NCBI GenBank assembly: GCA_023807065.1
Contig: JAJJLU010004114.1
Coordinates: 1-18,351, forward strand
Source: Isotricha intestinalis
Lineage: Eukaryota > Ciliophora > Litostomatea > Vestibuliferida > Isotrichidae
DNA: 18,351 nucleotides
Direction: 5' to 3'
The notes under the pieces are model-generated. The model was not told the DNA's origin. It saw only the letters and a list, made by a program, of their open reading frames with translations, and searched no databases. The first letter of the stretch is position 1. The number at the start of each line of letters is the position of its first letter. The translations under genes and the position numbers were made by a program. Of this stretch, positions 8,276 to 16,248 are shown in pieces.

Positions 8276-9796
8276 ATGTATTTGAGAAAAATAGATTTTC
8301 TTTCACCAAAATTAACTTTATATTTTTTTAAGCAAAGTTCACATTCAAACTTTATAAATGGAATAATAACAATAATAACATTAATAATATATTTAGTAGC
8401 TTTAGCATATTTTAGTTTAGATATAATTTATAGAACAAATGGAACGGCATACCTTTATAATAGAATTATTGATGATGCTGGAATATTTTCAATGAAAGAT
8501 TCAATTTTTCATTATATTAATATTATTAATAAAATTCCAAATCAAAGATTAATTCAAATATATGGTTTATCTAACATACAATTAAACAAAATTAATGATG
8601 ATGGAAAAAGAGAAAATTTTGACCATTATATTTATTCTTTTTGTACAGAAGATATGAAAAAATATATTAAAAAAGAAATTACTGAAATAATTGATGATAA
8701 AATTTATTTTAATTTCTCATTTTGCATTGAAAGTTTTTATAATTCAACATCAAAGGAAATAATAAAATATAATGAAAAAGATTTTATTTATCCTACAATT
8801 TCTTCTGGGATGTCAAATCCAAATAGAACTTATTATGGAATAATTGCTCAAAAATGTGTTAATTCAACTTTAAATAATTTTTCCTGTGAATCACCAGAAA
8901 AAATTGAAAAATTTATTTCTGGAATAAATTTTGATTTTCGTGTAATTAATTATGATGTTGATATTAAAAATTATAAAAAACCTTTAATTTATTCTTTTAT
9001 TTCAGTAACATCAGGATTTTCTCCTTCTGCTTTTTCAGCAAATCATTTAAATTTTCAACCTTTATCAATCATTTCAAACGATGGATTATTTTTAAATTCT
9101 AAATGGGAAAAAAATGTATATAAATATGAACAAAATGAAAAACAAACTTGGGAAAATTTAAATGGAATTGTAGGAGCTTATTATTTTTGGTTACAAAATA
9201 ATGCTATTACTTATGAAAGAAATTATAAAAAAATTCAAAATATCCTTTCTGATTTTGGAGGAATTAGTCATACTATTTATATGATTGCTTATTTATTTAA
9301 TTATATTATATATAAATTTTCAATGTTGAATGATATAAACAAATTATTACATCATATTATTCATTTAAAAAAAGGTAATTCATTAATTTATAATGTAAAA
9401 ATGGATTATCTTCCTAATTCAAGTTCTTTAAATTTAAATATGATAAATAAAAGTAGTCAAAAATTTATTAAAAAGTTTTCTAATGCTCAGAGTGATATAA
9501 ATTTTAATAGGACTAATTGTTATAGTTCAGAAATTAAAAGTATTAATAATTTATTTGAAATAAAAAAAAATATAAAGTTTTCAAGAATTGATTTTTTCTC
9601 TTTCTTTAAATGGATAATTCAATGCAGAAATTCTAAAAATTCTAAAATAAAACAATTCTCTTATTTATTGGATACTTATAAAAAATTTATAAGTGAAGAA
9701 TCAATATTTTATATTGCTCTTTCAATAAAAGATTTATCAAAACTTAAACATTTTGGTGAACCAAAAAACATTGAAAAATCATTAGTTTTTATTTGA
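8276..9796 (+). CDS. Two-helix membrane protein of the same ciliate-type family
   Basis: A 506-residue relative of the protein encoded divergently upstream. The lead MYLRKIDFLSPKLTLYF is followed by TM1 (about 28-51, NGIITIITLIIYLVALAYF). A Cys-containing ectodomain follows (YSFCTEDMKKY, SFCIESFYNST, CVNSTLNNFSCES) with sequons, then LSDFGGISHTIYMIAYLFNYIIYKF (TM2, about 325-350) and a roughly 150-residue basic cytoplasmic tail. The SDFGG entry into TM2 and the overall layout match the family. The tail is shorter than in its partner and lacks the clear QEQIALIDYLAKPP module, ending in KHFGEPKNIEKS. It terminates with TGA directly followed by TAA. The head-to-head position suggests co-expression or a heteromeric pair (inference). 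Function is unknown. Confidence 0.75.
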   Translation: MYLRKIDFLSPKLTLYFFKQSSHSNFINGIITIITLIIYLVALAYFSLDIIYRTNGTAYLYNRIIDDAGIFSMKDSIFHYINIINKIPNQRLIQIYGLSNIQLNKINDDGKRENFDHYIYSFCTEDMKKYIKKEITEIIDDKIYFNFSFCIESFYNSTSKEIIKYNEKDFIYPTISSGMSNPNRTYYGIIAQKCVNSTLNNFSCESPEKIEKFISGINFDFRVINYDVDIKNYKKPLIYSFISVTSGFSPSAFSANHLNFQPLSIISNDGLFLNSKWEKNVYKYEQNEKQTWENLNGIVGAYYFWLQNNAITYERNYKKIQNILSDFGGISHTIYMIAYLFNYIIYKFSMLNDINKLLHHIIHLKKGNSLIYNVKMDYLPNSSSLNLNMINKSSQKFIKKFSNAQSDINFNRTNCYSSEIKSINNLFEIKKNIKFSRIDFFSFFKWIIQCRNSKNSKIKQFSYLLDTYKKFISEESIFYIALSIKDLSKLKHFGEPKNIEKSLVFI

Positions 9797-9914
9797 TAAA
9801 TATATTTTTTAAATTTTATAAAAATAACAATATAAATAATTTAATTTTTCTGAATTATATTAATTAAAATTAATTGAAATTATAAAAATTTAATTTTTAT
9901 TTTTTAATTATTAT

Positions 9915-10679
9915 ATGTCATCTATTAATTATTTAAATTTTGTGATATATCCTGATTATTTTGATAAATTTTCTTTAGAAAATCCTGCATATGATTATGA
10001 TATTAAATCATATATAAAAAATAATAATGGTTTAATGATATTATTTACAACTCCAAAATTACCTAATTTTTATGAAATTTTAACTTTAGGAGATGGTTCA
10101 TGTTTTTATTATTCTATTGAAAAAATAAATTGTAAATTTCATTTAGAAAGAAAATTAAAATATCTTAAATCAGAATTAAAAGATATATTCAAAAATAATA
10201 GAGAAATAATTGATAATTATTTACCTATTCCTCCTAAAACAATAAATGATTGCCTTAATGATTTAGAAAAAAATAATTCAATTGAAAATAATATTAAAGA
10301 AAGAATTAAAAGAGCTTATAAAGGTTATATTTACAATCATATAGGATTAGGAATTGAATTATATGATGCTATGAAAGAATTAAGAGAATTTAAAATGAAT
10401 ACAATGATTCATGTTCTTCCTCTTCCACAAAAAAAATTAAAATGGATTATGGAACAAATGAATTTTTCAGAAGAAGAAATTGAATTTTATGATTATAAAT
10501 TAGAAAAAGATATTAAAATATTTAAAGAAGAAGATTTAAAGCCAACTGATGAAATTATTCATATACTTTTAAGAAGAGAACATTATTCAAGATTAATAGA
10601 AAAATCAAAATTTGTGTTTTTAAAAGAATTTTGTCTAAAAAATAATATTCAATTAGAAATAATAAATTTACCTGATTAA
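9915..10679 (+). CDS. OTU-type cysteine protease (putative deubiquitinase)
   Basis: A 254-residue protein. The segment ILTLGDGSCFYYSIEK (about 55-70) matches the OTU signature GDGxC, giving Asp60 and the nucleophile Cys63. IIHILLRREHYSRLI places the expected catalytic His at about 223, followed by Tyr as in the OTU HY(N/S) motif. The distance between the Cys and His blocks, about 160 residues, is plausible for an OTU fold. Family role: removal of ubiquitin or ubiquitin-like chains in the cytosol or nucleus. No membrane helix, signal peptide or extra ubiquitin-binding domain is seen. About 45 residues precede the conserved core, and the start ATG follows an AT-rich leader. It lies 55 bp upstream of MLH1 on the same strand. 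The family is reasonably sure, the substrate unknown. Confidence 0.75.
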   Translation: MSSINYLNFVIYPDYFDKFSLENPAYDYDIKSYIKNNNGLMILFTTPKLPNFYEILTLGDGSCFYYSIEKINCKFHLERKLKYLKSELKDIFKNNREIIDNYLPIPPKTINDCLNDLEKNNSIENNIKERIKRAYKGYIYNHIGLGIELYDAMKELREFKMNTMIHVLPLPQKKLKWIMEQMNFSEEEIEFYDYKLEKDIKIFKEEDLKPTDEIIHILLRREHYSRLIEKSKFVFLKEFCLKNNIQLEIINLPD

Positions 10680-10734
10680 TTGTTAATTATATATATAAAT
10701 TTAAATTAAATTCATTTTTTAATAACTAAAATTA

Positions 10735-12861
10735 ATGAAAAAATTATCAGAAGATATAACAAATATTTTAGATTCTAATAAAACATTCACTCATTTATCA
10801 ACAATTATCAAAGAATTAATAGAAAATAGTATAGATGCCAATGCTAAAAAAATAACAATTTTACTTTGTAATAATGGATTAGATATGATAGAAATTACAG
10901 ATGATGGAAATGGAATAGATAAAGATACTTTATATAATTTATGTCAAAGATTTTCCTCCACTAAAATAAACACATACAATGATATAAATAATTTAAGTAC
11001 TTTTGGTTTTAGAGGAGAAGCTTTAAGTATTTTGTCATATATATCTAAATTAACAATCACAACTAGAAAAATAGATTCTGAATTTGGATTTTTGGCGGTA
11101 TTTAAAAATGGAAAGATTGATGAAAAAAATTCAATGAAAAGTATTTCTTGTAATATTGGAACTGTTATTAAAGTTGAAAATTTGTTTTATAATAATATAA
11201 TTAGAAAAAGTAGTTTAGAAAAAAATAAAAATAATGAGTTAGAAGATATTATAAATATAGTAAGTAAATTAGCTTTTCATTTCATTAATATTTCTTTTAA
11301 TATATGTAATCAGAATTATTTAAATAAAATTTTAACTACTAATAATGATTTAAATGAAGAACCTTTAGAAATAAGAAAAAAATTAACTTCAAAATTATTT
11401 AATCAAGAATTAAGTGATGATCTTTATGTTTTTAATAATTTAAGTGAAGAACATAAAAGTATAGCAAATATAAATTTAAATAGTATAGTAAAGGATTTGA
11501 AATATGAATGTTATTATTCAAAACCAAGTGCTTATATTAGAAAATCAATATTAATTTTATTTGTAAACAATAGATTAGTAAAAAATTCTCAAATTAAAAA
11601 GGTATTTGATCAAACATATTTAAAATTTTTGGTGAAAAATGGAAATTATTTTATTTATTTAAGTATTGTGTGTCCATCAAACTTTATAGATGTTAATGTT
11701 GTTGCAAATAAATCTCAAATTTTTTTCTTAAATGAAAATTCAATTATAGAATGTTTTCAAAGTAACTTAGAATATCATTTACATCAACAAATTAAATCTA
11801 AAAATTATTATGCTGGAGAATATAAAGGATTTGATATTGATAATAATTCGAAAAAAAAAAACAATAATGAAATTATATATTCACCAGAAAAAGAAAATAA
11901 GAAAATATATGATAAAGATAAAGTAAGAATTGATAAAAATTCAATTTCAATTGAAAGATACTTATCTTTAACTCAAATAGGTTCAAAAAATAAAAATAAT
12001 GTGAATGATATTAAAAATGATAAAAATAATGTAAATATAAAAAATCAAGAAATTATTAAAAATTCTATTTTCACAAAAATATATAAATCTATGTTTCAAG
12101 ATAATGAAAATGATAAAAAAATAAATGAAAATTTAACAGAAATAGTAAAAAAAGGAGTCTTTGTAGGTTATGATTTAAAAAATAATAATTTATTTCTTCA
12201 ATATGAGACATCATTATATATAATAAATCCAAAGACTCTACTATTAGAATTTATATTATATAATTTTTTATCAGGTGATTCAAAAAATTTTATTGAAAAA
12301 ATTCAAATAAAAACGAATTTTTCAATTGAAAATGTATTTCTTTTTATAGAAAAAAATTTCCCAGAAAAAAATATTTCATTAAAAGAAATAAAACAAAATA
12401 TTGAATATGTAAAAAATAATATAATTAAAAAAATTAGTACATTAATTGATTATTTTTTAGAAATAAAAGAATTTTCAATTAAAAGTTTTAGAATTTGTAA
12501 TTTTTTTTTAAGCAAAAAATATATAAAACATTTTATATCTTATATGCCTTTAATATATTATTCAATTATAGAACTAATTTTTAATAATGAAAAATCAAAT
12601 GAATTAAAATTAAATCAAGAAAATTTGAATTTAAATATAATGATGGAAAGTTTAAAAATTTTTTGTTATTATCAATCAATATCATATATTGAATATTTAA
12701 TCAAAGAAGGAATAGATTTTACTAAAAAATTTTTTAGAGATATTATATTATTTAATATAAAAGAAAGTAATTTTATTATTAGGAAAAATATAAAAGACAA
12801 TATGATATGCGAAAAAATAATAGATACAGAAACATTATATACAGTATTTGAAAGATGTTAA
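10735..12861 (+). CDS. MLH1: DNA mismatch repair protein MLH1
   Basis: A 708-residue MutL homologue. The N-terminal GHKL ATPase domain shows KELIENSIDAN (about 26-36, with Glu27 and Asn31 as the expected catalytic and Mg-binding residues), DDGNGI (56-61), STFGFRGEALSIL (88-100) and a GTVIKVENLFYN block. A lysine/asparagine-rich linker covers roughly 365-460. The C-terminal dimerisation domain (GVFVGYDLKNNNLFLQYETSLYIIN onward) ends in TLYTVFERC. The terminal FERC is a hallmark of MLH1 as opposed to PMS1/PMS2/MLH3. Role: forms MutL heterodimers with a PMS protein in nuclear mismatch repair and meiosis. One oddity is that the normally near-invariant IAAGEV motif ahead of the catalytic helix is replaced by SNKTFTHLS. 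The length is close to other MLH1 proteins. Confidence 0.93.
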   Translation: MKKLSEDITNILDSNKTFTHLSTIIKELIENSIDANAKKITILLCNNGLDMIEITDDGNGIDKDTLYNLCQRFSSTKINTYNDINNLSTFGFRGEALSILSYISKLTITTRKIDSEFGFLAVFKNGKIDEKNSMKSISCNIGTVIKVENLFYNNIIRKSSLEKNKNNELEDIINIVSKLAFHFINISFNICNQNYLNKILTTNNDLNEEPLEIRKKLTSKLFNQELSDDLYVFNNLSEEHKSIANINLNSIVKDLKYECYYSKPSAYIRKSILILFVNNRLVKNSQIKKVFDQTYLKFLVKNGNYFIYLSIVCPSNFIDVNVVANKSQIFFLNENSIIECFQSNLEYHLHQQIKSKNYYAGEYKGFDIDNNSKKKNNNEIIYSPEKENKKIYDKDKVRIDKNSISIERYLSLTQIGSKNKNNVNDIKNDKNNVNIKNQEIIKNSIFTKIYKSMFQDNENDKKINENLTEIVKKGVFVGYDLKNNNLFLQYETSLYIINPKTLLLEFILYNFLSGDSKNFIEKIQIKTNFSIENVFLFIEKNFPEKNISLKEIKQNIEYVKNNIIKKISTLIDYFLEIKEFSIKSFRICNFFLSKKYIKHFISYMPLIYYSIIELIFNNEKSNELKLNQENLNLNIMMESLKIFCYYQSISYIEYLIKEGIDFTKKFFRDIILFNIKESNFIIRKNIKDNMICEKIIDTETLYTVFERC

Positions 12862-13066
12862 AACACAGAAACATTAAAAATTAGGAAATAAAATAATAAA
12901 TATCTTGATAAATAAATAACAGTAATAAATGAAGAGAATAAGGGAAGATGGTAAAGGAAAAGAATAAAAGAAATAATAAAATTGGGAGAGTGATATTAGG
13001 GGAAATGGGGACTGGCTTTTTAAAATAATTTATTTTTTTATTAATAATAATTAGCTAATTATTTAA
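12862..13066. other. Intergenic spacer with purine/G-rich patch
   Basis: About 205 bp after MLH1. Positions 12930-13015 are almost all purine and contain G runs at 12942-12944, 12984-12986, 12999-13002 and 13007-13010, which is striking in DNA this poor in G. The patch ends in a T-rich run after ctgg. I see no protein-like frame or tRNA. A small RNA or a G-quadruplex-forming site is possible, but the loops between the G runs are uneven. Confidence 0.4.
13046..13063. repeat. 18-bp perfect palindrome
   Basis: aataattagctaattatt is its own reverse complement over 18 bp, centred on AGCT. It lies just beyond the 3' end of the minus-strand gene remnant, so it may be part of an old 3' end. In such AT-rich DNA palindromes of this size are not rare, so any function is uncertain. 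Confidence 0.6.
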
Positions 13067-14057
13067 TCAATTTATTTTTTTCTTATTCTTATTCTTTTCC
13101 ATCTTTTTTTTTGCTTCATCATTTCAAATAAAATTTTAAAGGAAATTCTAATTTGATGAAATATTTAAAATTCTTAATTTTTAAAATCTTTAATTAAAGA
13201 AATTATAAAATTTACATTTTCATCAAAATTATTATTTGGATGAGAAATTTAAAAATAAAGATTTTAAATTTTTAGATTTTTTAATGAATTGAGATAAATA
13301 TTTTTAAATATGATTTTCAAGTAAATTTTTATCTTTATATGATTCTTTCATACATCCAATTATAACATTTATATTTTTTAAATCATTAAATTCATTTACA
13401 TGCATTAAATTTCTTAAATTATTATTTTGAATTTCATTTTGATAATATATTGATGGATCTTATATTTTCAAAAGATTGTATTTCATATTGTTTTAAATAA
13501 AATCTAAATTAATATCACAAAGATTTATTTCATTATTTTCAAGTATTTTTACAACAATAATTGATTTATCTTTTTTTATTGCTTTTATATCTATTTTTTT
13601 AACATTTTTAGAAGTTTATTTATTAAGAATAGTCTCTTTAATATTTTTAATTCATCTTTTTTTGTTAAGATTTTGATTTTTTGAATAAAGATTTCAAAAG
13701 TGATTATCGTTATTATGTTCTGATTCAATTTCATGTTCAATTATATTTCCTATTTTCTTCTTTTTATTTCAAAGTTTATCTGTATCTTTTTCTAATTTAA
13801 CTGATTCTTGTATATATTTTAACATCTTTATTTATTATTTCTTTACTATGTATATCAATTATATTTCATTCAATATTTGAATTTTTTTCTTTTCTATTAT
13901 TAACTATTGTATATCTTTTACTTTATTTTTATATCATTACTGAAAAAAAATATACTTTAATTGTAACATTGTTAATAATAATATTATTGTATTTTTTAAT
14001 ACCAAGTAAAAATTTATTATTAATTTTTATTATTTTTTTTAAAATTTGAACACCCAT
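13067..14057 (-). pseudogene. Decayed protein-coding gene, family not recognised
   Basis: Read on the minus strand from an ATG at 14055-14057 (MGVQILKKIIK...), a protein-like frame runs leftwards to about 13067, some 330 codons. It is broken by stops in the followed frame: TAA at 13929-13931, 13923-13925, 13493-13495, 13460-13462, 13304-13306, 13174-13176 and 13165-13167; TGA at 13866-13868, 13769-13771 and 13694-13696. Frame changes are needed near 13815, near 13665 and between 13300 and 13240. Blocks such as LLGIKKYNNIIINNVTIKV, IIVVKILENNEINLCDINL and ISFKILFEMMKQKKK look like ordinary protein. The C-terminus is Lys-rich, ending at a TGA at 13067-13069. All three TGAs read naturally as Trp. 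The ATG is only 38 bp from the start of the divergent protease gene. I do not recognise the family. Confidence 0.55.
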
Positions 14058-14095
14058 TAAAATTGTTAATTAAGTAAATAATTATACAAGAAACA

Positions 14096-14968
14096 ATGGA
14101 AAGTAGTTTAGAACTTTTTTATCATAAAGATAAAGGAAATATTTATACTTCATTTGAATTTATGGATAAAAATTATCGAATTGAAAACGATTCAATTAAA
14201 ATAAAAATAAAAAATGAATTATTCACTAGAGAACCTTTAATTTCAGAAATCAAATTATATAATAAGGAAGAAAATATATCCAACTCATTTTTATTTAATT
14301 TATATAAAGGAGAAAATATAGGACATTTAATTTTAAATTATTTTTTTAAGGAAAGTGGAAATACTTATGAATTAATTTTCAGAGAAGAAGAAAAATTAAT
14401 TATAAAATTCGGTGAAACAAAAATTAGTAATTTTGATAATTTTGGAAATAAATTTAGAAAAAGATGTTTATTAATTAATTATATCAATTCTCAAATAAAA
14501 ATAAATGATACAAACATAATATTTTATATTTATTTACAAGCATTTGAAAATGATAATTGGCATAATTTTCAATTAAGTTTTTATAGTGTAACTAAAAAAT
14601 TAATTTCGGTGAAAAAGATAGAAGCAAATAAAAAGGAAATAAATTTATCTTTTGAATCAAATTTATTAAAAAATTTTTTAGATGATTTAAATAATTTTAT
14701 TGATAAAGAAGATGAAAAGATTATATTGAGTAATACTTCATTAATACAAAAATATAAAAAATTAAAAGATATAGAACTTATTATGCTAAATTTATCAAAA
14801 GAAGAGATTTCAAAGTTATTTAATAAAAATGAATATTTTGACGTTTATTATTTAAAACGATTAGGAAATATTATATATAAAAAAAAAAATAAAAATTTAT
14901 TGTATATCAAAGGATTGATAAATTATTTAGGAGATATAAAAAATACAATTTCAAATGATAATTCATAA
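14096..14968 (+). CDS. N-terminal half of a putative zinc metalloprotease, ended by an internal TAA
   Basis: A 290-codon frame from ATG (MESSLELFYHKDKGNIYTSF) to a TAA at 14966-14968. It has no signal peptide or membrane helix. The sequence alternates in a way that suggests beta-strands for the first 180 residues and helices after that (LLKNFLDDLNNFIDKEDEK, ELIMLNLSKEEISKLF). I do not recognise the domain. The frame stays open after the TAA without a shift: the 14 codons before the next ATG (KIYQKVFILEFYYS) look like protein and run into the HEIAH protease frame. This is most likely the front half of a 700-codon gene, with the TAA either a recent nonsense mutation of a Gln codon, a readthrough site or a base error. 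If the TAA is real and used, this is a separate 290-residue protein of unknown function. Confidence 0.6.
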   Translation: MESSLELFYHKDKGNIYTSFEFMDKNYRIENDSIKIKIKNELFTREPLISEIKLYNKEENISNSFLFNLYKGENIGHLILNYFFKESGNTYELIFREEEKLIIKFGETKISNFDNFGNKFRKRCLLINYINSQIKINDTNIIFYIYLQAFENDNWHNFQLSFYSVTKKLISVKKIEANKKEINLSFESNLLKNFLDDLNNFIDKEDEKIILSNTSLIQKYKKLKDIELIMLNLSKEEISKLFNKNEYFDVYYLKRLGNIIYKKKNKNLLYIKGLINYLGDIKNTISNDNS

Positions 14969-15010
14969 AAAATTTATCAAAAAGTATTTATTTTAGAATT
15001 TTATTATTCA

Positions 15011-16195
15011 ATGTTAGAAAAATATGATTTTCAATTAATGAAAACTATGAATATTAAATATTATATAATGAATAATGTTGAAAAATATTCAGTTTTTTAT
15101 TATATTTTGAATTTTTTTAAAGAATTTATTGATCAATTAAATGAGTCAAGTTACCTCTTTTTTCCTTTATTAGAATTAAATAGTGGAGTTGGATTTTATC
15201 GTCAAGATAAAGTTTATTGTTTTAATATGATTAATATTAACATTTTAAAAAAACATTTAAAAGAAATTATTCCTGAAGTTATAATTTCTTTTTCTCTAAA
15301 TGAAAATCAAATTGCTTTAACTCAAAAATATAATGGAATGATTTCTTTTAATACTCAAAAAATAGGAATAAAAGAAGAAAATATAGATTTTTACACCAAA
15401 AAAACAATTGATATTAAACAAACTAAAAATTATGCAATTAAATTAATAAGATACCTTTTTCATGAAATTGCACATAAAAAATTCACTTTTGAAAATCAAG
15501 ATGATGAATTTAATTCTCCAATTAAATTTATTAATAAAAATAACGAAATTATTACATTAAAATATATTAATTCAAAGGAAAAAGGTTCTAATTTATGTAA
15601 AATATTAACATCATCAAAAAATAATATAGGAGATTCTGGTCATTTTTTAGAATATTATTTTGGTTTTTTGTTGAATGAAAATATTATGGATTTATTAATT
15701 AAATGTCCTGATTTAAGTAAATTAATAGATAATCCACAATTATTTACATCAAATGATTTAACTTTTTTAAAAAAATATATTAAATACAAATATATTACTG
15801 AAAAAAATAATATTATTTATAATTTTGATGAAAATTTATCAATTTTAGATGAAGTAACAAAATTAGAAGAGTTAATTACAAAAAATAACATAAATCCAAA
15901 TTATAATAATTATGAAGGAAAATATCTTAATAAAAAAAGGAATAAAGACATTAATGAAAATGATTTTGAAGAAGTAAAGAGAAAAATAAATTTTGATGAT
16001 AAAGAAAGTAATATAAAAAGTGATGAATACAAAGATAAAGAAATGGAAAAAGATGAAGAATTTGATAAAGAATCTAATGAAGAAGAAAATATTAGTCTAA
16101 AAGAATTATTAATAAAATTGGAAGATGATAATTTGCCTTTTGAAAAAGAACAAAAATATAGAAGAATATTATGGGGATATAAATTTGTTGAATAA
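15011..16195 (+). CDS. Putative zinc metalloprotease (HEIAH), C-terminal half of the split gene
   Basis: A 394-codon frame containing the zincin signature LIRYLFHEIAHKKF, with His151, Glu152 and His155 numbered from the ATG at 15011. GDSGHFLEYYFGFL lies about 55 residues later. His211 or Glu214 is a plausible third zinc ligand, as in Glu-zincins (inference). The C-terminal third is an acidic, Lys/Glu-rich low-complexity stretch (about 305-365), then ISLKELLIKLEDDNLPFEKE and a conserved-looking end, YRRILWGYKFVE. No signal peptide or membrane helix is visible, so an intracellular protease is likely. The first 14 codons upstream of this ATG are open and in frame with the preceding 290-codon frame, so the true product probably begins at 14096. 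I cannot assign it to a named peptidase family. Confidence 0.6.
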   Translation: MLEKYDFQLMKTMNIKYYIMNNVEKYSVFYYILNFFKEFIDQLNESSYLFFPLLELNSGVGFYRQDKVYCFNMININILKKHLKEIIPEVIISFSLNENQIALTQKYNGMISFNTQKIGIKEENIDFYTKKTIDIKQTKNYAIKLIRYLFHEIAHKKFTFENQDDEFNSPIKFINKNNEIITLKYINSKEKGSNLCKILTSSKNNIGDSGHFLEYYFGFLLNENIMDLLIKCPDLSKLIDNPQLFTSNDLTFLKKYIKYKYITEKNNIIYNFDENLSILDEVTKLEELITKNNINPNYNNYEGKYLNKKRNKDINENDFEEVKRKINFDDKESNIKSDEYKDKEMEKDEEFDKESNEEENISLKELLIKLEDDNLPFEKEQKYRRILWGYKFVE

Positions 16196-16248
16196 TTAAT
16201 TAATTAATATATTATAATTATTATTTTTCTCTAATTATCATTTTATAA

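Noticed and set aside
12931..13115. Imperfect inverted similarity between the purine-rich patch and the pyrimidine-rich tract, as mobile-element ends
   Set aside because: The pyrimidine tract is the Lys-rich end of the minus-strand remnant, the match is low-complexity, and no target-site duplication or transposase is seen.
13152..13227. Inverted repeat tttgatgaaa / tttcatcaaa
   Set aside because: The 10-bp arms lie within a decayed coding region of very low complexity and probably arise by chance.
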